This document shows, piece by piece, positions 26,201 through 37,628 of a DNA stretch of 64,000 nt. The translations under genes and the position numbers were made by a program. This DNA is from Blastocrithidia nonstop (lineage: Eukaryota > Euglenozoa > Kinetoplastea > Trypanosomatida > Trypanosomatidae), in contig JAQOTN010000051.1 of NCBI GenBank assembly GCA_028554745.1, positions 186,001 through 250,000 of the forward strand, in the 5' to 3' direction. Below the pieces are notes generated by a model. It saw only the letters and a program-made list of their open reading frames with translations, had not been told where the DNA came from and searched no databases. Position 1 is the stretch's first letter, and each line of letters begins with the position of its first letter.

Positions 26201-29200
26201 AATGTAAGCGTAAAACACACTCTCACTGACGGCAAATCGAAGTGCGATTCGGTAAATGGCAATGCACCCTGATTTACCCACTCAAGACGAAATGACCGAT
26301 GCCCACAACTTTGCCTAGACCTACTTGAAGGCAGATGAACTAGGCTTTACCGATCTTCGCACCCGAGTAGTGTGTACGCGGGCAGATCGCACATTTTTTG
26401 CTGGTCAGGTTCGCGTTATTGAGATTAATGACGCGTTAGATGGTACGTTTTATGTGTGTCGAGTCATTGACTGTAGTGAGCGAGCTAAGGTAGACTACGG
26501 CACCCGTCTCCTCCAGTGCATCTTGCAAATCTCACCAGACCCGATGTTCGCGATGGATGAGAGTGGTACGATCAAGCAGGCAAGTTTGTCGACGGCCCAA
26601 TCGTTTGGTTATACAGATGCTAATGAAATGATTGGCTTACATGTTGATCAGCTTATCAAAGACGTCAATGCCGTGTCCTCCTCCTCTTCATCTTCTTCTT
26701 CATCATCAGAAGCAACTAATACGAAAACACAACAAAGTAATATTAGCAGTGTGGCTGATGGGTCCACAGACAATTCCAAAATAACACAAGAAAATCATAA
26801 TAATGATGGCAGTAATAATAACTAGCTGTCTCATAGTGATGCAACACGACATAGCATGCTCCATAGTCGTAAGCGGGCTGTACTGGGTATACGTAAAGAT
26901 AACTCCACGTTTACGGCGTAATTCGGTGTACACGATATTGAGCTCTCCGATCAACACCTGTACGTTGGGCAGCTCTTTGACACCACCGCGATGAACAACC
27001 TACACGCTCAGCGTAAGTTAAACATGGCGGTGATTGAGCACAGTCCGGTGCCGGTCCTACTTATTTCATCTAAAGGGGTCATTAAGCTTTTTTCACCCGC
27101 GGCGTAAAAATTCTTCGGCTACGCTGCCACAGACATGGTAGGCTCCTTGCTCAGCTCCCTCGTCGCCAGCAAGGCTTCCGTTTTTTACGGTGATAGCGAA
27201 GAACCAACGTAGAGTATTCAACCCAAAACATAAAATGCAATTACTACAAATAGTACAAATGTCATAAATGTTTCATCCATTAAAAGTCATCTTCATGGCA
27301 GTGATGAATTACCGTTGCTCGTGGAGGGCAACGCACGGTGTGCTCGTCTGCGAAATGGATAAATTGTACCAATTCAGACCTTTTTCAGAAGTTACACCCA
27401 AATTGAAGACGCCTCGGCGTTTAAGTGAAACACACGTAGTACCAGTAGTAGTAGTAGTAGTAGTACTAGTAATAAAATGACAAAACCAGAAGTCCACACC
27501 ACCACTACTACTACTGCCAATGCAGGAGTGACGAATGAGCCAAACAAGAGCGCCTCCTCGCTTACATCGTAGGATAAGGTTAATGAACAAAATAAATCGT
27601 ACACCACTGAAAACAGTGACAACTTGGCCAACGACAATGAAAGCTCGATTGTGGTGTTTATTGTAGATAAGCGAAATGAGTATGCCATAGAAAAAGCACG
27701 ACGTCTGTGTAGTGCGGTAATACGAGGTCTACCAGTACCCTACGTGGTCGTCTCACACGCACAGATTATTCTACGAACCAGTACAAACATTACCTCCTTT
27801 TTGGGCTACACTTCATCGTAGCTGGTGGGGCAGCACATCTCCGTTATCGCACCACGTGATGAGCTACTCGTTACGTCACACCGGTCTCATGTACATGACG
27901 AGAGAATGAACAGCCTGAGTGAGGTGCACATGTTGGATCTTTCACTAATGTAGTCTGGTATGTATGGTTCGAATGGATAACCAACATTAACTTCATCGGC
28001 ACCATAAGACAATAACACCACTAATAGTCCCATCACATAGACTCGGCATAATATACACATCTTGACCAAATCAGGTACTGTGCTTGAAGTAGATGTGCAG
28101 GTGTGTGAGGTAAACTTGAATACGGCACAAAAATAAGAACAAGAACAACAACAACAACAACAACAACAATAACAACAACAAACAGCAACTACAACACAAA
28201 TAAATAAAGAATATAGTACAAGTAGTGTAAATAAAGTATTCTACATTATGTTGTTAGATTTACGTGTGATTCGTGAGTACAGTCGATGCACGCAACGGTG
28301 TAATAACTTGATCAATTACATTAGTACTCCACTCATAGTGTTGCAACGTGATAGTGATAGCAATAATAGTAATAGCAGTACGAATAACAATATGAATTCT
28401 GTGAATAAAAGTAATAATGGTAAAGTAACACGTGGGCAGGATCTGCTTCGTCGAAATGATAGCGAGAGTGAATTGCTGACGGTGCAGATGATTAACACCG
28501 CCGCAGAATCTTTCTTAAATATTTCGAGTGCGATGGTGAAAAATGGGAGTGCCTCTAACATTTTTGTGGATGGGGCCATGCTGGAGCAACTTGTGCAACT
28601 GTTTGACGTGGATAACTCATAGAATAGTTTGGCTTCGTCCTAGCACGATATAAACGATCAGGTTTAGCGTAGAGCCACTGTTCGTGTGTGACGCCGTAAA
28701 TCACAAACACCATCTCGATTACTTTCCATGTCACAATCCTAATCCTTGTCTTCTCCGTCTCCTCCTGCGCCAATGACACTGTACTCAAATAACATTATGA
28801 GTAATAGTAATAGATTCCATAGTGGGTATAATACACGTGTACGTAATAACAGTAACATAAACACTATATATGGTGGTAACAGTAGAAATAACAGTTTACT
28901 TGATGATAGTTCCATCATGTAGCTGTACGTGGTGTAGATGATTGTACATGTGATTGATTCCAAACGCATGTTAGTTCAACTCAAAGATTACACCGATGAA
29001 GAGCGACGGAGAGTTAGTCGAGTCATGTTCCATGCTTTCCATCACACGATTAAAGATCCGTGCATGGTCATCAATGCAAAAGATGACATGGTGGCACTCA
29101 ACAAGGCAGCCGAGGCACTACTAGGGTATTCTATTAACACAATTGGTGTTAATAATTATCATCATCGTTTGTTTGCACCAGATATTATTGATGGTGGTGT

Positions 29201-30473
29201 GGTGTCTGCCTTTGCACACATGCCAGACAATCAAGTCAGTGATGCAGTTCAGGCACGTACTAAAACGCATAATATAAATGACCCACCACACCGGCCGTAT
29301 TATTACATGTAGGAAGAAAGGTAATAACTATAGTAGAGGTAGAAGAAGCAAAGACAAATGCAAATGCAAATGAATGATCATGATGCACAAAACACATCCT
29401 TTGATGATAGCTCAACAAGTTATAAGCAATCCTCTATTACGACAAATATTACGTTGAGTCATCACACAGAAACTCATCGGTCTCATTCTGAATTACAGCA
29501 TGCACAACAAAGCACTATCTCATCTTTTTCACCCCACTCGGTCCTGTCGGGCAGAATAGAGGAGAGTGATGTGTAAAACGGCGGCATTGCCACTACAAAT
29601 AATAGTAATAGGAATATAGTAACAGGTAACGATAATGCATCAATAGAACTAAATAAAGTGTATGAACAGTCCTTCTATCTAGACGCACTCTCGTCCCTTG
29701 CTTGTATGGACGGGTTGGCACTGCAGCTTTGTCCATCGTCGGTGATGCACAGTGAGGTGCCATATAGTTATCTACGACCACGTCTTGCCAATGAGGACGA
29801 AGTCCATGACGATGAACGACGACGAGTAGAGGTGCGAACACGTTGTGTGAATACGCACCGATCCTGTAAACGAGCAGATGGCAAGTAGATGAATTTGTAA
29901 CTTCGATTGTGTGAGGTGCGTTTGCTAAATGCGTTACACATTAATGATAGTAGTGCTAGGAACAGTTTAGTAAATAGTAGTGGTAGTAGTAGTAATAACA
30001 TTAATATATCATAATAGTGCTATTACTTAGTGTTTGTCACAGACAGCCACACGGAGCGATAATTGAAAGAAAACACGTAGCTTGCCAAAATTTTAGTGGC
30101 TCGTAGTCCCGATGCCACCATCATGTCAGATGCCAATGGCACAATCACCTACCTCAACACCGCCGCCTAACACCTTTTCATGTTTAATTCTGATCAAATC
30201 CTGGGCAGAGGAATGGATGTGCTGTTTGCCCGTAACAGCTAGACGCAGCGTGAAAAATTTGTACCACGCTTTACCCGCTTATGCAGACGAGCTGCAGGAG
30301 AGCAGAAGAATAAATACAATGGTGTACTACGTGAGGCGCTCATGTAGCGTCGTAGTGGGGAACTGTTTCAGGCATTTGTACACGTGGAGCAGGTTTGTGA
30401 TGAGAATGGTGAGACTTCTCATTTCATTAGCCACTTCAAGAAGAAGCAGTCAACTAATGCGTTAATTCGATAA
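17298..30473 (+). CDS. Giant multi-TM, multi-PAS receptor-like protein (TmcB-like)
   Basis: One frame of 4,391 residues (13.2 kb). The first 340 residues contain about seven hydrophobic spans resembling the N-terminal membrane domain of TmcB/TmcC-like PAS proteins known from protists. Further spans lie near residues 698-720, 902-923, 1198-1220, 1389-1412, 1425-1448, 1644-1668, 1694-1715 and 1926-1951, separated by large extramembrane segments. From about residue 2000 to the end I count about 13 PAS domains, starting near 2006, 2134, 2257, 2382, 2599, 2795, 2922, 3078, 3246, 3477, 3668, 3918 and 4268. The first ones keep the TmcB-type LMP....KYD signature (ILMPDRIAAKYN, ILMPEEIAARHD, MLMPPAVGDKYD). 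PAS domains sense ligands, redox state or light and mediate dimerisation. I see no kinase, cyclase or other output domain. Ser, Gln, Asn and His tracts interrupt several regions. Dozens of TAA/TAG/TGA are in frame; the final TAA is 30471-30473. Confidence 0.9.
20603..20726 (+). repeat. His-rich low-complexity segment
   Basis: CAT/CAC runs encode SSHHHHTHSDEE and then an uninterrupted run of eight His between Asp residues, followed by a basic HRHHHKHG stretch just before the membrane span near residue 1198 of the giant protein. Possibly metal-binding (inference). Confidence 0.7.
22727..22866 (+). repeat. Serine-codon repeats in the giant gene
   Basis: TCG/TCA/AGT runs encode two long Ser tracts around residues 1811-1853 of the giant protein, between membrane spans. 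Confidence 0.7.
28142..28187 (+). repeat. CAA run encoding a Gln tract
   Basis: About nine consecutive CAA codons, interrupted by TAA (Glu) and continued by more CAA. It lies between PAS domains of the giant protein. Confidence 0.75.
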
Positions 30474-31339
30474 ACAAAGTCATAGTGATTTTCTTAATTT
30501 ACATGTAATATAAACATATTATACAAATATTAGTTTTTATTAATACTATCATTTGTCATTTCAGACTTCATTCTCATCCTATTTACTGGCCATACTTATA
30601 AATAATTTTACTATCAAGTTTTTATTTTATCATGTTTTGTGAGGAAGATGTATATTACTTATTGATAAAGGAGTAAGGTTATATTTTTTTGTGTGTTGTT
30701 AGTATAACTAACAAATGGTTTTCTATTCTTTTCAAATTGTTTACTTTGTATTTAAATTTATATTAAGAACAAAGACAAATACAATCAAATGTACAGCTTT
30801 TGATTTTATTTCAATATTTGCATGTATATAACAATTTTTACCTAATTCTAAAGATAAACGTTGTGCGTAACAGTACAGCACAAAAATATGTATTTGTTGT
30901 GCATGCTAACAATATAAATTTTGTGAATTACATGTAGATTATTTATTTATTTTTTTTATGTCTCTTTCAATACTAAGTGTAAGTGTAGTTATGTTTTTAG
31001 TATAATATGATCAAAAATGTTTGTTATGTACTAGAGCATTGATAAGCATGAGTTGATCTGCAAATTTTGATTATTGTTATGAATGAACACAACAAATAAA
31101 TGTTGTATTTGTCATATATTATTGATTAATGCATATAATCATTTTTTTTAATATCGTTTATTTTTTATTTGTTATATATTATTTTATGTGAAAAGAAAAA
31201 GCACTTAAAGTACACAGTAACACTGAATATATTTTATTTTTCCATCAATCGACGAAGAACATACTAATTCATTTTCTAAAACAGAAATTTATTTATATAA
31301 ACGTTTTGTAAAATAAGCGGGAAAATTATAATCACGACA
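30474..31339. other. Intergenic spacer
   Basis: AT-rich with T runs. No protein-like frame and no RNA gene recognised. Confidence 0.5.
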
Positions 31340-33049
31340 ATGTTAGGGTTCGAATCACTTGGTGCGTTTTTACTGTTTTGCACAAGTTTGTTATGTGGAA
31401 TTACAATGGTCATGGGTGTCAACGCGGTCAACTCTGCACCAAGTTTCATGTTAGATTATTACAAGTACTTGCACAATGACCCAAATGCTACACCCAAACA
31501 CCCAACATTCTGAGCAAAAGTGTTGACATTCTACACTATTGTTACAATCGTTGCGCAGTCGGTGCATGAACCGACTAATGTCACCCAATTTCTTTGCCGC
31601 TTCTCATTGCTGTTTCGAATGTAAGTAAGTACATTGCTCATGTTGACCTAGTTGCTAATTATTGTCATTATGCCTCACACAGGTACCTCGTAGGTTGCCG
31701 CAATGGCAGGTCTCATGGTTGCTGCATACCTGGGAGGCGCCGGCAGGGCATACTTTGAGAATACAGGATATGCCTTACTTGGTCCATGCCCAAGTAAATA
31801 TCTCGCAGGCTTACTCATTGGCTCTGCACTGTGCGGTGCACTCGTGTCAATTGTGCAACTTCTCCTGTTAGTAACATTATCAACAGATTATCATTCGGTG
31901 CTTGTAGAGTCTATTTTCTACTTTACTATCTCTATTATTATCATCACGATTAGTGCTTTATGCATCATCGCTATGCTAAAGAACACCTTTGCGCAGCATT
32001 ACATTGCATAGTTTCGATCAAACAAAAGTATTTGGTCTAACATTTACACACCTTACAAAAAGTCAATCGCAAGCGCAGATGTAAGCGAAGCAGATAATAA
32101 TGAAGTTCATATTGATGCAAACGAACATCATGAAATAGGGTAGGTAGGGTAAGAAGAAGAAGAGCAGCAAATAAATGCAACCTAGGGCAACAATAATAGA
32201 ACTTGCAGAAAGTCAAATGAGAGAGATGAAACGAAGAAGTGTCATTAGCGAGAAGCAAAAGATGAAATCTTCGATAACGAACATTCTGTGTACTACCTAA
32301 ATGATGTTGGTTTAATAAGCACCAGTAAAAACAGAAACAATGACAATATATAAAACATATACAAATAATTTACGTAGCACTACGATCATAACAAAGATGG
32401 CTGCAATGAGTGTAACAAGCGATAATAGCCATTTGATACCTGTGCACAAGTTGGCCGTACCTTGTCAACATAATAATTACAAAATAATATCTGCGATGCA
32501 AATCTAAGAGTAAAAGGTGAACACGACGAAACAACATCAGTGCTACTGCAGAGTGCACAGTTATGAAATGTGGTGCGGCATATATGGCCAATGATGTTAT
32601 CCTGCTTTTTAGTGTTTGCATTTACTTATCTTCTCTACCCTGGTGTACTTGTCGCGGTAGACCCTGATAACGTGTGATTTACAACTATCATGATGGCGGT
32701 GTACAATTTTGGCGATTTTTTCGGTCGTATGGCGACGATGATCAAGGCCTTTTGGCCCTCACGTCGTGTCGTGGTTATTGGAAGCTGTCTGCGTGTGGTG
32801 TTCATTCCATTACTCATTCTCTGTGCAAAAGGTATTATCCCAACACAAGCTGCCGGTTATGTTCTGACGGCAATTCTGGCAATCACCAATGGCTTCTTTG
32901 GCACGTTGACGATGGTTTACACTCCTCTTACACCTGGTTTAACGACAGATGGTGAACGTGCCTTGGCCGGTCAGTGTACAGGAGTGTGTCTACTCATTGG
33001 ATGCTCAGTAGGATCACTCTTACAATTAGCAATTGTTATTCCGCTTTAA
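31340..33049 (+). CDS. Equilibrative nucleoside/nucleobase transporter, copy 1
   Basis: 569 residues of the ENT (SLC29) family, which imports purine or pyrimidine nucleosides or nucleobases at the plasma membrane; trypanosomatids cannot make purines and depend on it. Visible family features: NAVNSAPSFMLDYYKYL, TFWAKVLTFY, GRAYFENTGYALLGPCPSKY and the conserved Asp/Arg pair of the late span (YNFGDFFGR). About 11 hydrophobic spans. The central hydrophilic loop is unusually long (about 200 residues from near residue 224) and rich in Asn, Glu and TAA/TAG codons, longer than in copies 2 and 3. TGA at 31511-31513 is the Trp of TFWAK; TAA at 31622-31624 aligns with GAG of copy 2. Two segments are base-identical to copy 2. 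Stop is TAA 33047-33049. Confidence 0.92.
31412..31536 (+). repeat. 125-bp block identical to 33767-33891
   Basis: Base-for-base identical between transporter copies 1 and 2, including an in-frame TGA, while the flanking coding sequence differs. Signature of gene conversion or recent duplication. Confidence 0.85.
32750..33007 (+). repeat. 258-bp block identical to 34826-35083
   Basis: Identical stretch covering late membrane spans of transporter copies 1 and 2. A shorter shared block starts just upstream (around 32587-32648 and 34662-34723). Sequence between and beyond the blocks is clearly diverged. Confidence 0.85.
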
Positions 33050-33688
33050 TAATTTCAATTTATATAATATAACAGTTATATCAATTCACACTAATTATTA
33101 CTTAAACATATTTCCATTATATACTAATATTATTTAAAATATTAAGTTAGCTTTACTGTATCATAATTTGCTTAATATTTCTTAGTATACTCTATAATTG
33201 CATCATTTTAATTCTTTTTTTCTTTACAAAAACTTTTTAGCTTATCTATTGAAGCGTTATTTAAGTTATTTATTATATTAATAGCAAGCAACGTATTTTC
33301 ATGATAAAAAATATTAGTGTAATGTTTATATTGTTTCATATACGAAAACTATTAACATATTCCATTTTGATCAATGTCAATTTTATATTTCTGTGCACAA
33401 GTTTGACACTTGACTGTAACTTCTTTTGACAAAAATATTAACAACATATTTCTATTTTCTGTCCTACTTCTTTTTTTACAAATTTTTTTTTCTGACAATA
33501 ATTATTTGAACTGCTGCCTTAATTTATATTACGTTAGCCAACTTCATTATTTATAGACGACGTACACACTCATTTGTGCATATATACACACACACAGTAA
33601 AAACCATTCATTTACTACAATCATCCTATTTCATAGTATTGTCATTCTAACAATACTCATTTGTGTTTACATTTTCAAGTACATCATC
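33050..33688. other. Intergenic spacer
   Basis: AT-rich with T runs and a short CA repeat near 33588-33597. No gene seen. It differs from the other transporter spacers, so the duplicated unit does not obviously extend outside the coding sequence. Confidence 0.5.
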
Positions 33689-35125
33689 ATGACTTTCCTG
33701 GGTATGCACAGTGTAAGTGAGTTTTTACTCTTTGTCACTGCTATATTTGTTGGTGTGAGCATGATTATGGGTGTCAACGCGGTCAACTCTGCACCAAGTT
33801 TCATGTTAGATTATTACAAGTACTTGCACAATGACCCAAATGCTACACCCAAACACCCAACATTCTGAGCAAAAGTGTTGACATTCTACACGGTTGTCAC
33901 TCAGGTAACTCAATCTATTCTCGAGCCAACTAACTTAACTCAGTTCTTTTGCCGCTTTTCTTTACTTTTCCGTTTAGAGGCAAGTTCATTGCTCATGTTG
34001 GCCTAGTTGCTAATTATTGTCATTATGCCTCACACAGGTACTTCGTAGGTTGCCGCAATGGTAGGTCTTATGGTTGCTGGCTTCATCGGTGGTGTAGGTA
34101 GGGCATACTTTGAGAATACCTGTTACGCGTTATATGGCCCATGCCCAAGTAAACACATGTCCGGTGTCATGGTAGGTGTTTCACTCTCTGGTGTATTGGT
34201 GTCTATTTTGCAAATCATTCTACTCGTCTCCATGGATTCAGACTACAACTCGGTCTTGATGCAATCTATTATTTATTTCACCATTTCCATTGCGATCATC
34301 TTTTTGTGTTCTGTTCTGCTGATTGCACTCTTGTACAACTCCTTCGCGAAGAGGTATATTGCATAGTTTCGATCACCACACAGTGCATGGCGTAACATTT
34401 ACCGTCATGTCAAGGACATTGAGTCAAGACAGGGCATGTATGAGATTTCTAACGTTGTAGCGGTGGGTTCAGTTGCAGACGTTTACTAACATGAACAGGA
34501 TAGATTTGATCTCAATTGCGGCAGTGGTGAGGTGAGCGCTAAAAATGTTGATGGTAGCAAAAGTCTTGAGCCGGTAGAGGAGCAAGTTACAGAGGTAGAA
34601 ACGGCCACAACGTCAGAGATGCTGCAAAAAGTTAGAATACTTACAATTATCAAAAAAGTATGGCCAATGATGTTATCCTGCTTTTTAGTGTTTGCATTTA
34701 CTTATCTTCTCTACCCTGGTGTACTCATCGCGGTCGATCAAGACGATTCTTGGTTTCCTACGCTTGTAATGGCAGTCTACAATTTTGGTGATATTATTGG
34801 AAGATCTATATCAATGATCAAGGCATTTTGGCCCTCACGTCGTGTCGTGGTTATTGGAAGCTGTCTGCGTGTGGTGTTCATTCCATTACTCATTCTCTGT
34901 GCAAAAGGTATTATCCCAACACAAGCTGCCGGTTATGTTCTGACGGCAATTCTGGCAATCACCAATGGCTTCTTTGGCACGTTGACGATGGTTTACACTC
35001 CTCTTACACCTGGTTTAACGACAGATGGTGAACGTGCCTTGGCCGGTCAGTGTACAGGAGTGTGTCTACTCATTGGATGCTCATTTGGTGTGCTTCTGCA
35101 ATTGGCAGTAGTATTAGCACTATAA
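33689..35125 (+). CDS. Equilibrative nucleoside/nucleobase transporter, copy 2
   Basis: 478 residues, same family and architecture as its neighbours: NAVNSAPSFMLDYYKYL, TFWAKVLTFY, ENTCYALYGPCPSKH, and YNFGDIIGR with the conserved Asp and Arg. The central loop is shorter than in copy 1 (about 105 residues). TGA at 33866-33868 is Trp in TFWAK. TAG at 34004-34006 and 34364-34366 are Glu where copy 3 has GAG. Two blocks are base-identical to copy 1, so part of the transport path is homogenised while the N terminus, loop and C-terminal end differ. Substrate cannot be told from sequence. Stop is TAA 35123-35125. Confidence 0.92.
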
Positions 35126-36122
35126 AACCATATTGCCACTGATAAATAATTATTAAAATACTTTTTTTTTTATTTACCTCCTCACACTTATACGTTTATA
35201 ACTTGTTTTGTTTTGGAAGTATAATTATTTATGCTATTCATATTTATAAGTACTATGATAGTTGATCAATACATATTTGTTTATTTCCTTTGCTTCTCAT
35301 ACACACACTCTTTATTTATATTATTCTCCTCTTTTCTGTATTTTCTTCTTTGATGCAATTTATTTCTTGTTACATCTTGAATGCATTGACTCTAAACATT
35401 TATGAGTATTATTTTTTTAATTATTAGTATCAATATTTTGTTGACAGAATTTAGTTTTGCTTTAGTTGACACTTTGACATTCTTCTTTCGTTTAGTTCTG
35501 AGTTTTTGCTTTTTTAAAAAAAAAATTTATGCATATGATTAATGCTGTTATTTGAGTAATCATAGAAATTGCAAATTAAGTAAGTAAATATTGATTGATA
35601 AAACAATGTAGTATTTGTGCTTTCTTTTTTAAACGTTGAACTTTTTTTCGTAGACTTTTTTTAGTCAAGTAAAAGACATAAATATTGGATTTTGTTGCTT
35701 TTTGCAATTCTATAAATATATGTTGCAACAAAAAAAGGCATTTGTTCAATAATGAATAATTTAAGGTAATACCAGTATATATATATTTTTTTTTTACTAA
35801 TTGTTAGTGGATTATAGATAGAGATACCATAACAGCTATTTTTTCAAATCAAAGATAATAAATGTGTTTGCATCGAGTTGTAAGTATGTACACTACTTTG
35901 TTTTGTTGATGTTGATGTTGCGTTGATACATTTATTATTATTGTTTATGCTATACTCTTTGTTGCTGTGTGTAGACTAGTTTCATACTAGATTATCAAGA
36001 CATAACTTTCACCTTTTTTGTAAAAAATCACGTAATTTCCTGTTCACGTAAAGAAACATTTACATATTCACACACATACATATACAGAATATTTTTTTTG
36101 TTTGTATATTCAGTGAACAATC
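35126..36122. other. Intergenic spacer
   Basis: About 1 kb of AT-rich sequence with long T runs and a short TA repeat near 35776-35786. No gene seen. Confidence 0.5.
36091..36113 (+). promoter_or_regulatory. Likely trans-splice acceptor for transporter copy 3
   Basis: A run of eight T followed by GTTTGTATATTCAG (AG at 36112-36113), ten bases before the ATG at 36123. Confidence 0.5.
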
Positions 36123-37628
36123 ATGACATTTTTTGGCATGCATGGAATGAAAGAGTTTGGTCTCTTTATCACTTCCTTGTTCTGCGGATTAAGTCTGATT
36201 ATCGGACTTGACGCAGTCAATTCAGCACCAGATTTCATGCTAAACTATTACAAATATCTGAGTGACAGTCCAAATGCAGTCGCAAATTACCCAACTTTCT
36301 GGGCAAAAGTCTGCACAATTTACACCGTCATTACGGAAATTACACAAGCTTCGTTGGAACCGACAAATGTCACGCAATTTATGTGTCGTTTCTCGCTCAT
36401 CTTCAAGCTTCAGACGTCTAGTTTGTTCATGATTGCTGAGTTGCTGATTTTGATGCTTATGCCGCAAACAGGCGTAAGCGAAAAGGGAGCAATAGTAGGA
36501 GTTATTATTGCTGCCTTTATTGGTGGTCTTGGTAGAGCCTATTACGAAAACACAACATTTGCCACCTATGGACCATGTCCAAGTCGACACATGACCGCCG
36601 TCCTGGTTGGCAGCTCAGTCGCTGGGCTTCTCGCGTCTATGGCACGTCTTATTCTCATGGGAAGCATGTCAAGTGAGTATCACTCTGTTCTTAAGCAGAC
36701 TTTTATTTACTTTTCTGTTTCCATTGCCGTCATCGTCATCTCGGCATTCCTGATCGTCGGTCTATTCTTCAACTCATTTGCGAAAAGGTATATTGCAGAG
36801 CTGCGTTCTACTCGTAGCATCTGGGCAAATATATATCGACCGATCAAGCAAAATGAAACAACTGACAACGTAAGCACAGACAATAATCCGTTAGAGGAAG
36901 ACCATGCAAATAACATTCATACTTCACCAAGACAAGATCATCAACAATAATAGCAATAACAAAACGCAGAAGTTCAGCCTATAGGAGAGATGCAATCCGC
37001 AGCCACTATGCACGCAATACGTAATGCAGATGACGATCAGCTTAACACGGTAAAGGATAATGTAAAAGGTGATATGGACAGTGACAGTGTGGAGAGTGAG
37101 CAGGAATTGCCAACCTCTGTGTTGTTACAACGGGCTCGCTTGTGGCCTGTCATCAAGGCAGTCTACCCGTTAATGGGCTCTGTGTGTCTGATCTGGCTTA
37201 ACACGTTTATGCTTTACCCTGGTGTACTCATCGCACCATACCCCAAAGATGACTGGTTTACCGTTGGCACAATTGCAATCTTTCACCTCACCGATTTTCT
37301 TGGTCGTGCTTTCACCTTGTGGCGGGCTTTATGGGTGAAACCGAACTGGGTAGTCGTTGCCGCCTTCGCACGACTTGCCTTTATACCGTTTATTGTCGTG
37401 TGCGGGATGAGAAAAATTGATTCCAAGGCATTTTGTTACGTTTTGTCTGCCCTTTTTGGGTTAACGAATGGGTATTTTGGTGCACTAGGAATGGTGTACA
37501 GTCCGCAATCTCCCAAACTCACCACACACGGCGAGCGTGTGTTGGCAGGTCAGTGTAGTAATTTGGGACTTTTGGTGGGTGTGTCTGCTGGCTCGTTCCT
37601 GCAGTTGGCGATTGTGCTGGCATTTTAA
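36123..37628 (+). CDS. Equilibrative nucleoside/nucleobase transporter, copy 3
   Basis: 501 residues, the most diverged of the three tandem ENT genes but with the same core motifs (DAVNSAPDFMLNYYKYL, TFWAKVCTIY, YGPCPSRH, FHLTDFLGR). It uses standard codons where the others use reassigned stops: TGG at 36300-36302 for the Trp of TFWAK, and GAG at 36438-36440 and 36798-36800 where copies 1 and 2 have TAG. Reassigned codons occur only in the central loop, where TAA, TAG and TAA within QQEEQEQ join the two halves. Read with the standard code the gene would split into two proteins at 36950. Stop is TAA 37626-37628. Confidence 0.92.

Noticed and set aside
31343-31358. GGTTCGAATC-like sequence resembling a tRNA T-arm
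   Set aside because: It lies in the first codons of transporter copy 1 and no cloverleaf can be drawn around it.
36123-37628. Two separate genes, as the standard code would suggest, split at 36950
   Set aside because: Both halves are in the same frame, joined by TAA/TAG-rich loop codons, and together make one complete ENT protein.
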